A stretch of 64,000 nt of DNA from Struthidea cinerea (Eukaryota > Chordata > Aves > Passeriformes > Corcoracidae). The DNA lies in contig VZTI01001048.1 of assembly GCA_013397865.1 (NCBI GenBank), positions 3,327,842 to 3,391,841 on the forward strand. The letters run 5' to 3'. Below are positions 50,101 through 63,538 of this stretch, one piece after another. The notes beneath the pieces were generated by a model. The model was not told the origin of the DNA. It worked only from the letters and a program-made list of their open reading frames with translations, and did not search any database. The position numbers and the translations under genes are program-made. Numbering within the stretch: position 1 is the first letter of the stretch; every line of letters begins with the position of its first letter.

Positions 50101-50594
50101 ACGTGCAGTGAGGACTGACACCTGACAAAAGGAGGTGAGAATGGAGTGGGACAGGGTGTCCTGCCTTTGCTGCAAGGTGACTCCTAATTGCACCTGAATA
50201 AAATAGGAGAGCAGAAAAAGTAGTTTGCATCATGGTTGTCCCATTTTTCTGCTCTCTAGATAATGAGATGTCAGCCTCTGCAGCCACCTTTAGCATATTC
50301 CACAACTGCTAATTTCATTAAATGGCCATGAGAAGGGAGTACATTAACCAGTCGTGGTAGTTTCACTTTTTCTTTCCCACTATTAATTCATTTAGATGTC
50401 TTAGCCTTTATATAGGAAGAGAAATGTGTATCAAATTGTATATCCTGTCCTTGTTTATTGAAGAAGAAGTAAATTTAAGATTCTGAAAACTTTCACAAAG
50501 GACAAAATTTAATGGCCCTCAGAAATCTGGGAAGAAATGAATAAGTAAAACAGAAAGGAAGAAAGAGAAAATACTAGAAGTATAAGTGAAATGT

Positions 50595-50611
50595 GTATAT
50601 ATATATATATA
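50595..50611. repeat. (TA)n microsatellite
   Basis: About eight units following a short GTGT prefix. Confidence 0.85.
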
Positions 50612-51105
50612 CAGTCTTAAGGCTCCTGCTTTACAACTGAATAAACAACTCCTTGAGCCATAATTTATTTTCATGCTGTTAATTAGAAGCATAATTAATT
50701 TTTGTAGATTATAAATAATGGTGCGCAAAATGTCATTCCCAGCAGATCAAACGGAAATAATATAAACATTCTTAAAAAAACAAGAGTAACTTGCAATGAA
50801 GTTAATGAAACTTGTACTAATGAAAACTATAAATTTGTGTCTGAAGTTAGTAATTTATCGGTAAAATGCAAGGGTTCATTAATCATTCTGCTTTCTCTTA
50901 TACTTGGCACATATGGAAGGAAAATCTCTATGTTTATCACTGCTTCAAATAAACAGTAGCATAAGTAGATTATTCCCCACAGAAAAATTTTTCCCACACC
51001 CTAATCTCAGAGCAATCATTCACTGATCTAAATGAGCAGTTACTTAAACCGCTAAGAAGGGATGCTAATTAGCTAAGGAAAACTAGGCAAGAGTATTTAA
51101 TTTAC

Positions 51106-51121
51106 AAAAAAAAAAAAAAAA
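51106..51121. repeat. Poly(A) run, 16 bases
   Basis: An uninterrupted A run in AT-rich sequence. Confidence 0.85.
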
Positions 51122-54100
51122 TTCCAACACTTTTTTCCCCCCTGCTCTCTTATTTCTAATGTGTTATTTACTCCTGGCTGGCTTGGATGCTGTCTTCACG
51201 ACAGTGTCATACATGGGTGGGTCTTTGGAGTAGGACTTTGGAAGTTCTTACAAACTTCTCCAAAGCTTTGGGTTTGTAGCCTCCGCTCAGCTGTGGTTAC
51301 ACCTCTCACTTCCCAGTGGGCTTAGGTATGTACTGGGCTAAAAATGGGAATGGATGTGAGCCCGCTTTGCTCTCTGCAAGCAGGGAGGGTGCATCTGCAT
51401 CTGCCTGGACTCTAAACACTTTAAGACATGTAAATATTTTAGTTTTTCTACAGATGTCTCATGCTGCCAGGTCCAAACAGCTCCTAACAAGCTATGTGCC
51501 TTAGAAAGAAATATCTTTTAGCCTTTGATGCCAAAGAGAATCTGCAGCATGTGATGCACAAATAATATCAGAACTCTGCTAGGCTTGTAGATAATGTTGG
51601 GTCTCTGCATCCTGGAAGCCTCCTCTGATGTTCTAGTCAGCAGCGGGGAGAATGAAGTGGCACTCAGGAGACATAAAGAAGGAAGAGTTTGTCACCCAGC
51701 CATCAGAATTCTTGCTCCTACTGTCTGTCCTGGGCACAGACCTGTCCCTGTTGCACACCTCCAGTAGTGCTTAGGAGAGAAGTGTTGGGATCATGGGCGC
51801 TGTTGATGTGTTGATGTATTAATCCTGGGTCAAGTACATCTGGTTGTAAGTCAAATAGCTGCAGAATGGCTTCTTTCCGTAGATTTCTGGCATTTCTGAT
51901 CACCCAAAGATGTAGATTTTTGTGTTTGAGGTGCCCTGGAGATGTGAGGTGTCTTATTTTTTGCTAACTGTTGTCTTCAGTACTGTGAGCTCTGCTGGTA
52001 GTCATCATGTGAAGAGGGACAATAATCAACACAGTATTGAGGTAGCACAACATTTCCAGGGATTAGAATTTTGGATTTCAGCTTTTGGTTCCATTTAACT
52101 CTTTTTATTCTGCCTTCTGATTTGCCAGTGTCGAGGGTTGTAAGGAAGGGTCTTTTGGAAAATACATGGACATTGTCAATAGGCTGCTAATGGCTGCAGG
52201 CAAGCTTTCAGGTTTTAAATTTATGTATTTATTCCATTAAAAATGAAATTATTCTACAGAGGGGAGAGGCACTACGTAACAACAGCACTATTACTGAATG
52301 GATGGAACATATTGGATATGGATGAAATTCTGGAGCTGTCTTACATGCCACCTCATTCATTCATCCTTGCTTCTAATTCCAGCAGACAAACAATGCTGTA
52401 TAGGCATGACCTCATCTAAGATATAACTTATTTCCTCTCAGTAAATTGTATGTACTCCCTTTACATTCTCTTTTACAAGCACAAGAATCTAATTCTCTCA
52501 TACACTATCCTGCAAAAATTCTTCCACCTCAATTTTTGCTTTAATTCTTCAAGCAGAATTTTAATGTGTTAAAAGATATTTTCTGGAGGGTTGGCAAAGA
52601 CAAGCTTTTAACAGATCTAGGTGTTAGAGATTTTGCTGGTATTTCTAGAAGGCTGCAAAACTATGTGTGAATGGTAGAAGCAGAGCTAAAAGTTGTTGAG
52701 CCCAGGCAAATACATTGAGTATATTCCTGCGCAAAGAGATTAAAAATCAAGCCCATGTAGAGTGTGTAGATTGGTCTTTGTTTAGCCTGTGAGCTGTGAT
52801 TCACCAGTTTGGCATTCTGTTGAGTAGCCAGGCATCATTGTCGACCTTTGATGTATTCTCCATTAAAATGCATGTGCTGTACTTCTGGAGGATTGATGAG
52901 AGGTGGAAAAATTGAAGACGTAGTAGAAAGAAAACAGAGTAAGAAAGAATTCTCATAGGCTACATAGAAACAATTCATGTCAACATGTGAATAAATACTT
53001 CATGTACCTATGGCTTGTACAAAAAACACTGAAAGACTTCAGTGCTCTGCTGCATTTTCTCTACAAAATTAGTAGCATACAAAGTAGGTCTAAACAAGAA
53101 CAAGACACATTCTGAACTAATGCTTTTGTATTTAAAGCAATTGGACATCTGCGATAATGGGTTCTGTTCTTAACTCTGCCACGAGCTTATATTAAGACTT
53201 AAAAAAATGTTGCCAAAAATGCCTGTTTCTCCTTCTCTATTGGTAAGAAAAATATAAATCTGATTAGGAAGTTGTTAATTATCATTTCTGAAATACTTTG
53301 AGGTCCTCAGAGAAGAGTACTAAAGACATGAAAAGAAGTATTATTTTACAGATATTTTAGAGTTGGGTGTAAATAATCTGACACTAAGGATAGATTGTTT
53401 TATGACAGATACCTTCACCTGTTTGATATAACTGCTATGAAAACTGGAAAAAAAAAAAAGAGCTTGAATTTGACAAAGCACACTAACAATTTGTAGTCTT
53501 GCATAAGTAATATTTTAAATTCTGACCTCCAGATGAGATCTTCCATTGGATAGATGCATGGTTTTATATAGTAATATACAGAAATAATAGAGAAGGGGAG
53601 GATTCAGAACTATGTGACTGAAGGCATGAAAGGTTCCCAAACCCTTTCATGTTATCATCTTTGAATTTTTTTAAGTAACTTTGTTCCTCTTATGATAGAT
53701 GATGCTTTAGTGCTGCAATGACAGAGAAACTCCTCTCTAAGTTGAAGGGGGAGAAAGTTAACAGAGATTAAATATATGTTCACTTGCTCACAAAATCTTT
53801 TCATAAAGCTAATTGCTACCAATAGTTTTATTTTTCTGTTTTTGATGATGTATTACTCATGTATGACTGCTTTTCCTCATGTCATCGTTAAATGTAATGA
53901 GAGGTTTTTATGGTAAAAATGTTAAATTTCTTCTTTGAGTAAAAGAAATAGGTATTGAAAAATATTGCAAAATAGCACTATGATGAGGTTTTTAATTAAA
54001 ATGCTAGATAATGGTTTATAGAGATTTATGTATCATCTCATATTGTCTTTATTCTGAATACTGTTATTTTACTGTTCTCTGCCTGACTCCACAAATTTTA

Positions 54101-54274
54101 TTTTGACCTGTTCCAGAAGCCTTAGTGAATCCAAAATCTTATACAACAAGTTAAAAATTACAGATTGTGACCTTTTATTAGAAAGAAAGAAAGAACCAAT
54201 GTGAAAATGCTGTTCTCTTCCTCCAGCATCCCCTTTTCTATATGAAACCTAGATGCAAAGTTTTTTTGTCTGGA

Positions 54275-54296
54275 TTTTTTTTTTTTTTTTTTTTTT
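54275..54296. repeat. Poly(T) run, 22 bases
   Basis: The longest homopolymer in the window. A short (GAAA)n run lies about 80 bp upstream at 54181-54195. It could mark a minus-strand retroposed copy, but no source gene is recognisable on the other side. Confidence 0.88.
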
Positions 54297-56703
54297 AAGT
54301 AACATGAATCTGAGGGGGTAATTACTGGGTAATTGATATGCTGTACTACAGAGCTACTGGGCTCACACAGCTGGTCAGAGAAGCAGGATGGTCCCTTTTC
54401 CTTGCACTATTTGGTACAATCAAAAGGCTGCCACAGCATCAGCTGGTCATTTTGGCAGGGCTCTGTGGGTATTCTAGACCAAAAAGCACATGCAAATAAA
54501 AGTGGATCTATTTTGGACGTGCACTTCACCAGAGTGCTCCTGTAAGCATCTGATTTCATAACACAAGCCCTTTCTAACCCAACCATTAAATTATCATATA
54601 ATTAAAGCCTTTCTTTGTTAATTAGTAGGTCATTAAATATGTTCTGCCTCCTGCAAACCTATGGAAAAGGCGGTGGGAAGCTCTATGGGAGATAACTTGG
54701 AGAAGCCCAGAAGTCCTTTAGTGGTTGTTCTGTACGTCTCCTCTCTTATGCAAACACGGTGGGGCCACGTTTTATTAAACAGCATTGGGGAATATTCTGC
54801 ATTTGTTACATTTAACTGGGGTAACCACTGAGGATGCCCCACTCTTGCAGTAAGACTTCTATCGTGTTAGTTCAAATGTGAGCTGTTAATAATTCTATTT
54901 TATGTGCTTTTTGCAGGCTGTCTGCTACTCTCGTCAGACATTTTTGAGTTCTATGGGTTTTTCTCAGTCTAGTCTAGAGCTTCTGAAATGCTTCCCATAG
55001 GATGGAATGAGGGAGGGCGTACTGCTAAGTGCTCTCAGCTGTTGTGGGTGGGTCGCGTGCCCTAATCTTACAGGACCACAAAATGAAAGTCTTTAGAAAT
55101 AGGGAACTCAGCTGCAGCCTATTCCCTGGTGGCAAACTGGTATGTTCCTGTTAGTGGTTGTCACCTTTTGACCATGATGCCTAAAAATGAGAGAGAAATA
55201 GAAGAGAAGGGGGTTTAACAGGCTCATATTGGAGAAATGCTTTACAAGAATGATGAGCTTGTTTGATTTGTGTGTAATGAGCACCAGGTGTCACACCATA
55301 TGTGTAAGCTCTGTTACTCACCATCCCCAGTTTCAGGAAATTTGTTGTGTCTGGTCTCTTGTTTTCCTGACTCAGTTTATACTAAACTTCAGATGGGTGA
55401 CAATACAGCCTAACCATTTCAGATTCACTCCTTACCAACTGCCCAGGAGAAGATAATATAGGTATACAGGTAATGATGCATTCAAGCAAAATACCTAGTG
55501 CTTGTAGAGCTCTTTAAATCTCCAGATGTGTATTTTGTTTGGTTTAAAGGCATTATATGAATGATACAATCTATTATATGTACATAAAATAATGTTTATG
55601 GAAATGTCTATTTTATATATTTTAGAATATCTTGCTTGGCATCTAAATGCAGAACAACTTCATTTTTACTGAGATGGTGTGGTCATGAATAGGAGATATC
55701 AAGCACTAGAATAGATGCTGACCCATATGTAAGAGTTGCCTTTAGATATACAGCCGTGTTTACAGAGATTATGGGAAGGCTTCATGCGCTTCAGTGCAAT
55801 TTACTAAATACAATGTGGGATGAAATTGCTGTTGTTGGAGCACAGGACAGCTTTAGAAATGAGTAGCTTGGGGGAGGAAAGCCTTATGTATTCACCTGAA
55901 ACAAAAAGCATTAGTAAATTTAGGTGACTGTTCTCTTGAAATAATTTGCAAAATTGCAATACATGTGACAGTGAATTTCAGTTAATTGCTTTACAATAAG
56001 AGAGCGCTTGTTTTTCCAGGAACAGCTCCCCTATGAGCCTTTCCTAATAAATTCTTGCAGATTTCTGTCCAATTTCTTCACGTGTTCCGTCATGTCATCA
56101 ACTTCATTTCTCCTCATCACATCTTCTTCATGGCAGTACCTCAGAGCTTTTTCTGTTTCAGCCCTGTTTTCTGATGAAGTTGTTTAATTTAGTGTTTTGT
56201 AATATCTCCCCAGTAACTCATAAGCTCTTGTGTAGTTAGAGGGGACAAAGACAGCACATATCCCTGCTAGTCCAGAGTGAGCCTGTCCTCAGCATGAGCA
56301 GCCAGGAGTGATGCTGTGAGAATGCGCAGGGACAAAGTCCTCTGAGCATCTCCTTAATGGGGACAGAATTTGGCTGTGGCTTTTGTGAAATCTTTAGCAA
56401 CAATCTCTCTGATAATACTGCCTGTCTGTTGAGGATAACTGGCCAGCAGAATCAAAGGAACAGGCAGAGGCACAAGCACAAAAGACTCATTTCTTTAGGA
56501 AAGCAGGCTAAAAATAATTTGGCCTTTAGATATCTGCAATATGTTACAAATGCATGGTTTGTTACCACACAATTCCTATGCCTCTCTTCTATCACCCGAA
56601 AAGTCTGTGTGTGTATACACACAATTATTTATTTATTAAGTATGGTGAAGTATTCAAAGGTCTCTCTGTAATGTTATCCAAAGTATCAGTGCATGCTGAA
56701 TTT

Positions 56704-56719
56704 AAAAAAAAAAAAAAAA
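56704..56719. repeat. Poly(A) run, 16 bases
   Basis: An uninterrupted A run; no associated element recognised. Confidence 0.85.
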
Positions 56720-57288
56720 TGTAACTTAACTGTGAAAAGCCTGCAATTAATTTATGAAATATCTGCTGAAATGGAAGAATAGATCTTCCAGGGGAAGTCG
56801 TGAACACTTAATGGAACGAGCTAATAGGATTGGCCCAGCATAGTTGCAACTAATAGTGTGCAGTGGGATTTTCAAAAGCACTAAGGGAAAAAATACTTTA
56901 ATAGAACTCCCATACTTAATCTTCTCGTTGTTGCTAAGCTTCCATGATATGAACATTCTAGCTCATGTTAGGAAATATTTGCCTTGCTAGACTTGTGTTT
57001 TCAGACTGTGAAACTGGAAATTCAGTTTTGTAAAGCATTGATGTTTTCCATGACACCTTCCATACGTTGTATGGTTCTGTAAATCACTGTAAGCCTAACT
57101 TAGTCGTACAGATACCCGAATATGAAACCAAAGTGATTCTTCATTGCATTTGACAATTAATGAAGCCTTTTAGGAAAGCTATTTATGAAGCCTTAATGTA
57201 GCAAGAGGTATAATTTGGCTGCACGTGAAAAGCAGTGTGTTCTGGCATTTCTGCAAGGCGGAGACTGGGCTCATGTAGCTGTGCCCAG

Positions 57289-57490
57289 GTCAGTCTGTAC
57301 AGTGCTCGTGCTTGCTGGGAAAGAAGCAGGGTCCAGGGCTTACGTAAGTGCTCTATTTCATGACAATTTAGCTGGTTTCCATGGAGATAATTATGTTGTC
57401 ACAAACTAAGGGTAAAGATTTCAAGCGCAAGATAAATAGGAGGAGCACATGGACTTCCAAGTAATAAAGATGTTCTTCTTTTGCTCTGTT
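57289..57490 (+). repeat. Diverged direct duplicate, copy A
   Basis: This segment aligns with 63332-63538 in the same orientation about 6.05 kb away. In the core, 57351-57440 against 63399-63488, I count 70 identical bases of 90 without a gap. That includes an exact block AATTATGTTGTCACAA, and 16 of the 20 differences are transitions. Looser similarity extends upstream, with cagggtcca and cagt-tgt-cagt matched in order. It contains TTTCCATGGAGA (RFX-like) and ATAATTATG (homeodomain-like). It is either two copies of an old repeat family or a duplicated regulatory element. Confidence 0.8.
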
Positions 57491-57660
57491 GTAACAAAAG
57501 GCAACTATAATCACAGCAGTGAAAGAGTGAGCTGTCTTTGCGATAAACATTGTTAGCACTCAGTATATCAACACCCTGTATTTCATACTATGCCTCTCAA
57601 TACCTTTTTCTTTATGATCATGCTTTCAGTGGGTAATAGTTTTCACCAGTTACACTAGAG

Positions 57661-57757
57661 TGGGGCCAACCCTTTAGCTGGAATAAATCAGCCCAGCTGG
57701 TCTGCAGTCAATGAAACTGTGCTAAATTAAAGCTGAATTAAGTTGTGCTGAATTAAA
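57661..57757. mobile_element. MITE-like remnant followed by GCTRAATTAA repeats
   Basis: The left part has a ggggccaa start, an agctgg-ataaatcagc block and a cagtcaatgaa block. These appear in the same order in palindromic elements I recall from turtle and archosaur genomes, and taaatcag is shared with the remnant at 31511. The right half is replaced by three copies of GCTRAATTAA at 57721-57730, 57732-57741 and 57748-57757. Confidence 0.45.
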
Positions 57758-60700
57758 CCATTTGGGAATTTGACTTAACATTGTTCACCTACCCTGCCAA
57801 GTGATCAGGTCAATAATAGAAACAACAGAAGATAGATATCTGATGGATTTTTTTTCTGTAAGTAGTTATTTGCTTCACCCCTCTGGGTTATTCAAGACAG
57901 TGATCTGGTCAAGCTTCTGGCTTACCAGTGGCCCAACCAATTCCATGCTGTAAGGGTGCTGTGTAGTCCTGTGTTTTAATCACTATTCTGGCTAATTAGT
58001 AAGGTGACAACACTTGCTTTTTCTTTTTTCTTATTCCTTCGCCCCCCCACCCCCTTTCCAACCACAGGCTTATATAAGTTAATGACAAATGCTTGTTAAA
58101 GAGTTGGATGTCATGTTTCCCAAGACTATTTACATTACTGGTCTGTTAAACTCTTGATTGAAATTGCTCTCAATTTTTAAACTGTTGACAGTACTGGAAA
58201 AGAGTCTGGATAAAGCCTGAGTGCAGGCATCTATGTATACTACAAAATAAACTGCAGGTGAGTCAAAGCGTGTTTGTCATCTGTAGAGCTACATCCATAT
58301 GGTACAGATTTGTTAGCTATTGGTTGTGCTGTTAACTTGTTGGCCTTGTAAATCACATCTAACATCAAAATAACAAGGAATATCCCCTTTGAGTGGGCAA
58401 TATGCTCAGTTTTTTAAATTTAGAAGCCACTCAATGCCATTACATGCAAATTACTTGGTACGTGTTGTTGATTGTGGTTCTAAATGTTAACAGTACAATT
58501 GAGTTGCCTGAGCACAGGCCCCTGGTGTCACCCTGCTGCAGGGCTGTCAGAGCTGATCCTGGCTGTAGGAAGACCTTCGTATGCTGGGAGTGTAGGAAAG
58601 ATAGCACAGGAGTTTGTAATGTAAAGACGTTCTTCTCAGTGGGGTGATTATTTGTACTCAGTGGGTGATCCATATTGTACTCATAGAATTTATATTTTCT
58701 ATATAATGCTTACTTATGCATTAATTATATTAGTTATAAGTAAATATTAGAAGGTAAGGAGAGATATATGCATTTCACATGCAGCAGATTGTATACTTAG
58801 ACTATAAATACATGTTGAAACTCTATCTTTTATTTATTAATTCAATGGCACTGCCTCAGTTGTGTTCTTTGTTTGGCACTGACAAAAGTTTTTGTAACTT
58901 TACACTGAATCTGTGAGTTCTAGCTTTCTTTCTGCGGTTTCATGTTACTTGAGTGAGAAAGATGCCTTGGACAGTGCTGCCCTGTGAGCTGGGGCTCTCT
59001 GTGGTAGCCCAGCTGTGGGGGCTGCCCCACTCCCCTGTGGTGCCAGGAGCCCAGGCTGGGAGAGCTGTGTCCACATCATCTTTCTCCTCCAGATCAGAAG
59101 TCCTACCCCATTCACATTATTCTCTCACTCTGCCACCTGCTTTTAATCTGTGAGTGAGGCTTACTGCTCTTGTGGATCTCATCTGCTTATTTTGTCTTAT
59201 TATTTGCTAAAGTATATGGTAATTAGAATGAGAGAATAGAGACATAACAATAAGCAGAAAATTCCTTCACATTCCCTTTTTTTTACTCAGTTGTTTTCTT
59301 ATATCCTTTTTCCACGGTATATGTCTCCTCCTTTTTTTTTTCAGTTTTTTTCTTCAATATTATGTCTTGATTTTAGCCTTTGGACTGGGCTGTATTTTCC
59401 ATTCTATGGGGATTTTTTATTAATTTTTTTCCAAAAGAAGACATATTTTAGAAACTTTCCAGTTTTCTTTACAAACTAGACTAAAACAGTGACTCAGAAA
59501 GAAGCACTAAGATGTCTGAATTATGCTTTTCAACCGATACAGCAGTGGAATGTCATACCACTTAAAGCAATTCAGGTTTTCTGTCCATAACTTAGTTATG
59601 CTGTAAAACTGAACTTGGGAATATTCAAAACCATAAGAACTGAGTGAATTTTTGAATAGCCTCTTTCTAAAAATATTGGGTTTTCTTTCTGTTGTGAGAT
59701 TTTAATAGATGCATTTCCAAACTTACCAACTGATCTGTGGTGGGTGTTATTGAAAGCTGGTCTTGCACAAACTGCAGGCACTGAATGTTGAGGAAACCCA
59801 CAGTATGTATCTTATCCTTTTGAATTTCCAGTGGGCTTTCCAGTACTTGCCACATGAGAAAAGAACAAAGGCCTCAGCTGCATTTCTTTGTGTTTGAATT
59901 TGAACTTGTAAGTCAGGCATATCCCAGAGAGACACTTGCTCATGTTAGGGTTACACCCCTTGCTCGGTCTGGTAATGAGCTGGGATGGCAGCCCTGATGG
60001 GGCAGGTTCAAGGCATTGTTTATGTGATGAAGCACCAGAATATGAATAACAGATGCACTCATTTTCTGCTTGCAGAATGTGTGATTATATCACAGAGTGG
60101 CACAACTCAAGGGCAGCCAGAAATGCCTTGCTAAAGAAAAGAGAAAGACCCTGCAAGTTGCATGGTGGTCCATTAGTAGACCCAAGGGAAAACCTGTGGT
60201 ACATCAGCTCTTGCCCAGGCTTCCCATTTCAGATCGTTATTTTTACTACATTTCTTCTGCAAGGAGTACAGAAAACAGAAATTGTGTGCAAAATCTCTAT
60301 ATCCTAAAATAAAAATATTTCTCAGATTGTAGGAATCTGAGATTTTTACTCACATATACCACAAAAGACAAGAGGACAGGATATACTGAGCATCAGTACA
60401 AAGATGGTACACCTCTGCACCATCTCCAAAGTAAAAGCAGAAGCAATTGCAGAAGCTGTAGTTTGTTCTTTAAAAAGGCATGAAAGACAGATTTGGTCAT
60501 TCACTTCTGTACCTTAGTGAATCTCTGCCATTTAAAGATGTTATTTCTCATCCAAGATTTAATGCTAATACTATAACATCAGGTAAATTCTTTGATGGTG
60601 GTCGCTGTTGTGTCTGCTACAGTTAGATAGGGACATCTATCAGACCTTCAGGTTATTTAATCCTATTGAACAACACTGAGAGATGTAATAATAAATTAAT

Positions 60701-62310
60701 ACAATGATCTCTGGCTTGCATTTATACTGTCTACCAAAGGACTCCTAGGTCCTAACACTTGTATTGAGAGAATTTCAAAAGGCTCATGGGGGATGGCAAT
60801 AACTCAGATGATATCAAAAGGCGATTTCAGTGCCTGGGAGTCTGGGATAGTTTGCAAAGTGCTCCAGTGTCCTCAGAGGTCAAATTAACCACAACGTGTT
60901 GTATAGCTGCTGTTAGTTTGGTTGCAAATCAAATGCCCTTCCTTTGGTAGTGCTTCAGAATGCAACATTTTGTGAGAGTGTTCCTTGAAGCTTTCCAGTA
61001 AAGACAATGACTTAAAAAATAAATCTTTGTGATAGGGTTTAACCTTTCATGGCAAGAATGTGTTAATGGCCGTTCTTCCCTTTAGAAACTTATTATGGAA
61101 AGATAGGAAAGAGAAGCTGTTCTCTGCTTTTGCCACAGCTATTTTATTCATCAATAAAATTAAAAATTCAGTGTACTACGGTTAAGTTTGCAATGGGACT
61201 GTGGAGGAGAGGAGCAGCTATAATGTCATGCTTGAGTCATTAGGATTATATTTCCCCATGTCCATTATTTTTCTTACAACAACAACAAAGTGTCAAACTG
61301 AGAGTAAATAGGCAGCAGTGTCAAGGCTTGTCACTCTTACCAGCTCTAGCAAGGGTAGGATTTCAGCTCCTGGTGGTGTTTTCTCCCTGTCTTCACCATC
61401 GTCGCTGATTTCACTGGAGACAAAAGTGCACTTTTTTCCTTTTTTAATTTTGGATGCTGAGGAACTGTGCCAGGTTGAGCTGGCAAAGAGCTAAGTGCCA
61501 CAGCAGGGAGGAAGATTCATAAATGATGAAGACACAGTCTCTTAAACTCCCTAGCTCACAGGTGTTTTGTTATTAATGAAGCTGAAAAAGATGCTCCAAA
61601 TTATGTCTCCTCCTTGTCATGAGAGCTCTGGCAGCTCTTTGTGACTGAAAGATCCTGCTCTTGCAGGTGTGTGGGATAAACTTGCAAGCCAGAATGGGGA
61701 AACAAGAGAGAGAAAGAAAAACATTCACATACCCAAGGGATCCTAGAGATGGGAGAGAAATTAAAAAACCCCTCAGTCAGTGCATAGTGAAATGTACTCT
61801 GTCAATATATGGGAAAAGAGATAACTACAGACTTCATCTCCATGCATCTTATTTATCCCTCCAGCCCACATACACCTGGCAGCAAAGAGAATTGTCATCT
61901 GGTCTGTAACCCTACACTGACATCCTTTCTAAATCCCTAAGCAGAGCAACCTAAAGGCTAAAAAGGATTTTTAGAGTTTTGCGAGCTCTTTTCCAAAAAC
62001 CAACAGTGATGACATCAAAGCCTTGGAACAAAAGCACAAGTTTTCTTTTTTTCAGTTTTTTCATCTTTTGCCCCTGATGTGTTAAGACCTGGCTTATGGA
62101 AAATAATAATATTATGCTGGGGTTTATTGCCTTGTTATGGAAGAATGAAGTTCATTTTTGCTTTTTATTGGCACCATCTGTTTCTTTTCTGGTAAGACAG
62201 CCTCAGATGGTAGTATCCTACATATAAATGGCTGGTCCTGAGGTATGCAGGCTGTACTGATCATTATATGTTCAAGAGTTCTGTCTCTTCTTCTTTTGTG
62301 TCGTCTGACC

Positions 62311-62352
62311 AAAAAAAATAAGAAAAAAAGAAAAAAAAAAAGGAAAAAAAAG
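62311..62352. repeat. A-rich low-complexity tract
   Basis: About 40 bp of A with scattered G and one T. The reverse strand gives a spurious Phe/Leu-rich frame (62124-62384). Confidence 0.85.
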
Positions 62353-63331
62353 GCTCTTCCTACCCCAAAAGCCATAAGACACATTTTCTATTGAGAGGTT
62401 TAGCAAAATGTTATCTGTTAGACAAAATGAAACAGTTAAATAAGGTGATAGGAAAGAGTATCACTAGATTTGTCCCACATTCACCTTTCTAAATCACTGG
62501 AAATGCTGATGAGAAACGCCCTCCCCTCTTCCACCCTGGACTGTGGTGCACAGCTGGATGGTCACGGTGGCTGCACAGGTCAGTGGCGCAGGAGGATGCG
62601 CTATAGTTTGGAGGATAATTAAAATTTTGTCACTGACTTCATTTCCAGACACCACCTTACTCTTAGATGCTTGTTTTGAGCATGCAGATTGAGTCGTTAT
62701 CTGCCAGTACCTCCTGATTGCTGTACAGGGAGTACAGGGAATGAAATTAGGCAAGATGTATCCCACTTACTGTTATGTACAAAAGCAATTCCAGGTATTG
62801 ATATAGCAAAGGAATACAGACTCATTTTAACATTTATTGCAGTCAAATAAAGAGAATTTCAAAAGTCCACTGTTTCATAAAGGCTTTTCTAGAAACTATG
62901 TATTCGAGAAGGTTTTGGGAATTTAGTATGATGTCAAAGCTGAGCCTAAAGTGATCCTCAATGATGATTAAAGTTCTAAAATTAGAAGCAACTGAAAAAT
63001 AAAGGTAATAGGAATTTAACCTCAGAAAGCTTGGTATACACTTTTATACTGTAAAGAGTATGCACCGTGTTTTCTTCGGTTTGTGAGTCAGTGTCAGGTG
63101 TCAACAATTCCTAGTAATCAGACACCTAATGCACAGTTTAGACTGAGCAGAGCTACACCTGAGCATAAAAGAACACTGAGCCATGTATCCTGATGCAGAA
63201 CAGCTGCGAAGTTTACTTAGTCCTCATGTAATGATTGATTTATTTTTTGGCTGGTTAGAGGTAGAAAACAGTACCGTTTTAATAAATCCCTACTAAACCT
63301 GTTTGTGGGTTTCTGTGAGATCTGCCAGTGG

Positions 63332-63538
63332 TGACAGTTTGTGCAGTACACATGTTTACCAGGTTTTCAGTAAACAGGGTCCAAATATTGTGCAAATGCT
63401 CCATTTCGTGAGAACTCAATTAGTTTCTATGGAGACAATTATGTTGTCACAAGCTGAGTGTTGTGATTTCAAGTGTGAGATAAATAAGAAGAACATGGGA
63501 ACTTCTAATCAGCTAGAATTATCTATTTTTGCTTTGTA
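63332..63538 (+). repeat. Diverged direct duplicate, copy B
   Basis: This is the partner of 57289-57490. The shared core includes TATGGAGACAATTATGTTGT and CACAAGCTGAG, followed by gatttcaag and gagataaata blocks with the same spacing. A short frame on + (63303-63629) runs through it but is not shared as protein with copy A, so the similarity is not coding. Confidence 0.8.

Larger units (their letters stand above)
40957..57288. other. Intergenic, partly very AT-rich
   Basis: No gene is supported. By my count 41821-41940 has only 14 G or C in 120 bases, and 42750-43100 is similarly AT-rich. Other items are a CpG-dense patch (46196-46345), A-rich and homopolymer tracts, and a GC-rich stretch with overlapping open frames on both strands (48888-49420). 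None of these frames resembles a known protein. Confidence 0.65.
57491..63331. other. Intergenic between the two duplicate copies
   Basis: No gene is supported. A MITE-like remnant and a GCTRAATTAA triplet lie at 57661-57757 and an A-rich tract at 62311-62352. Open frames (for example 58393-58673 on both strands, 58953-59153, 61661-61909) are short and unrelated to known families. Confidence 0.65.

Noticed and set aside
54275..54296. Poly(T) run as tail of a processed pseudogene on the minus strand
   Set aside because: No coding similarity and no target-site duplication found next to it.
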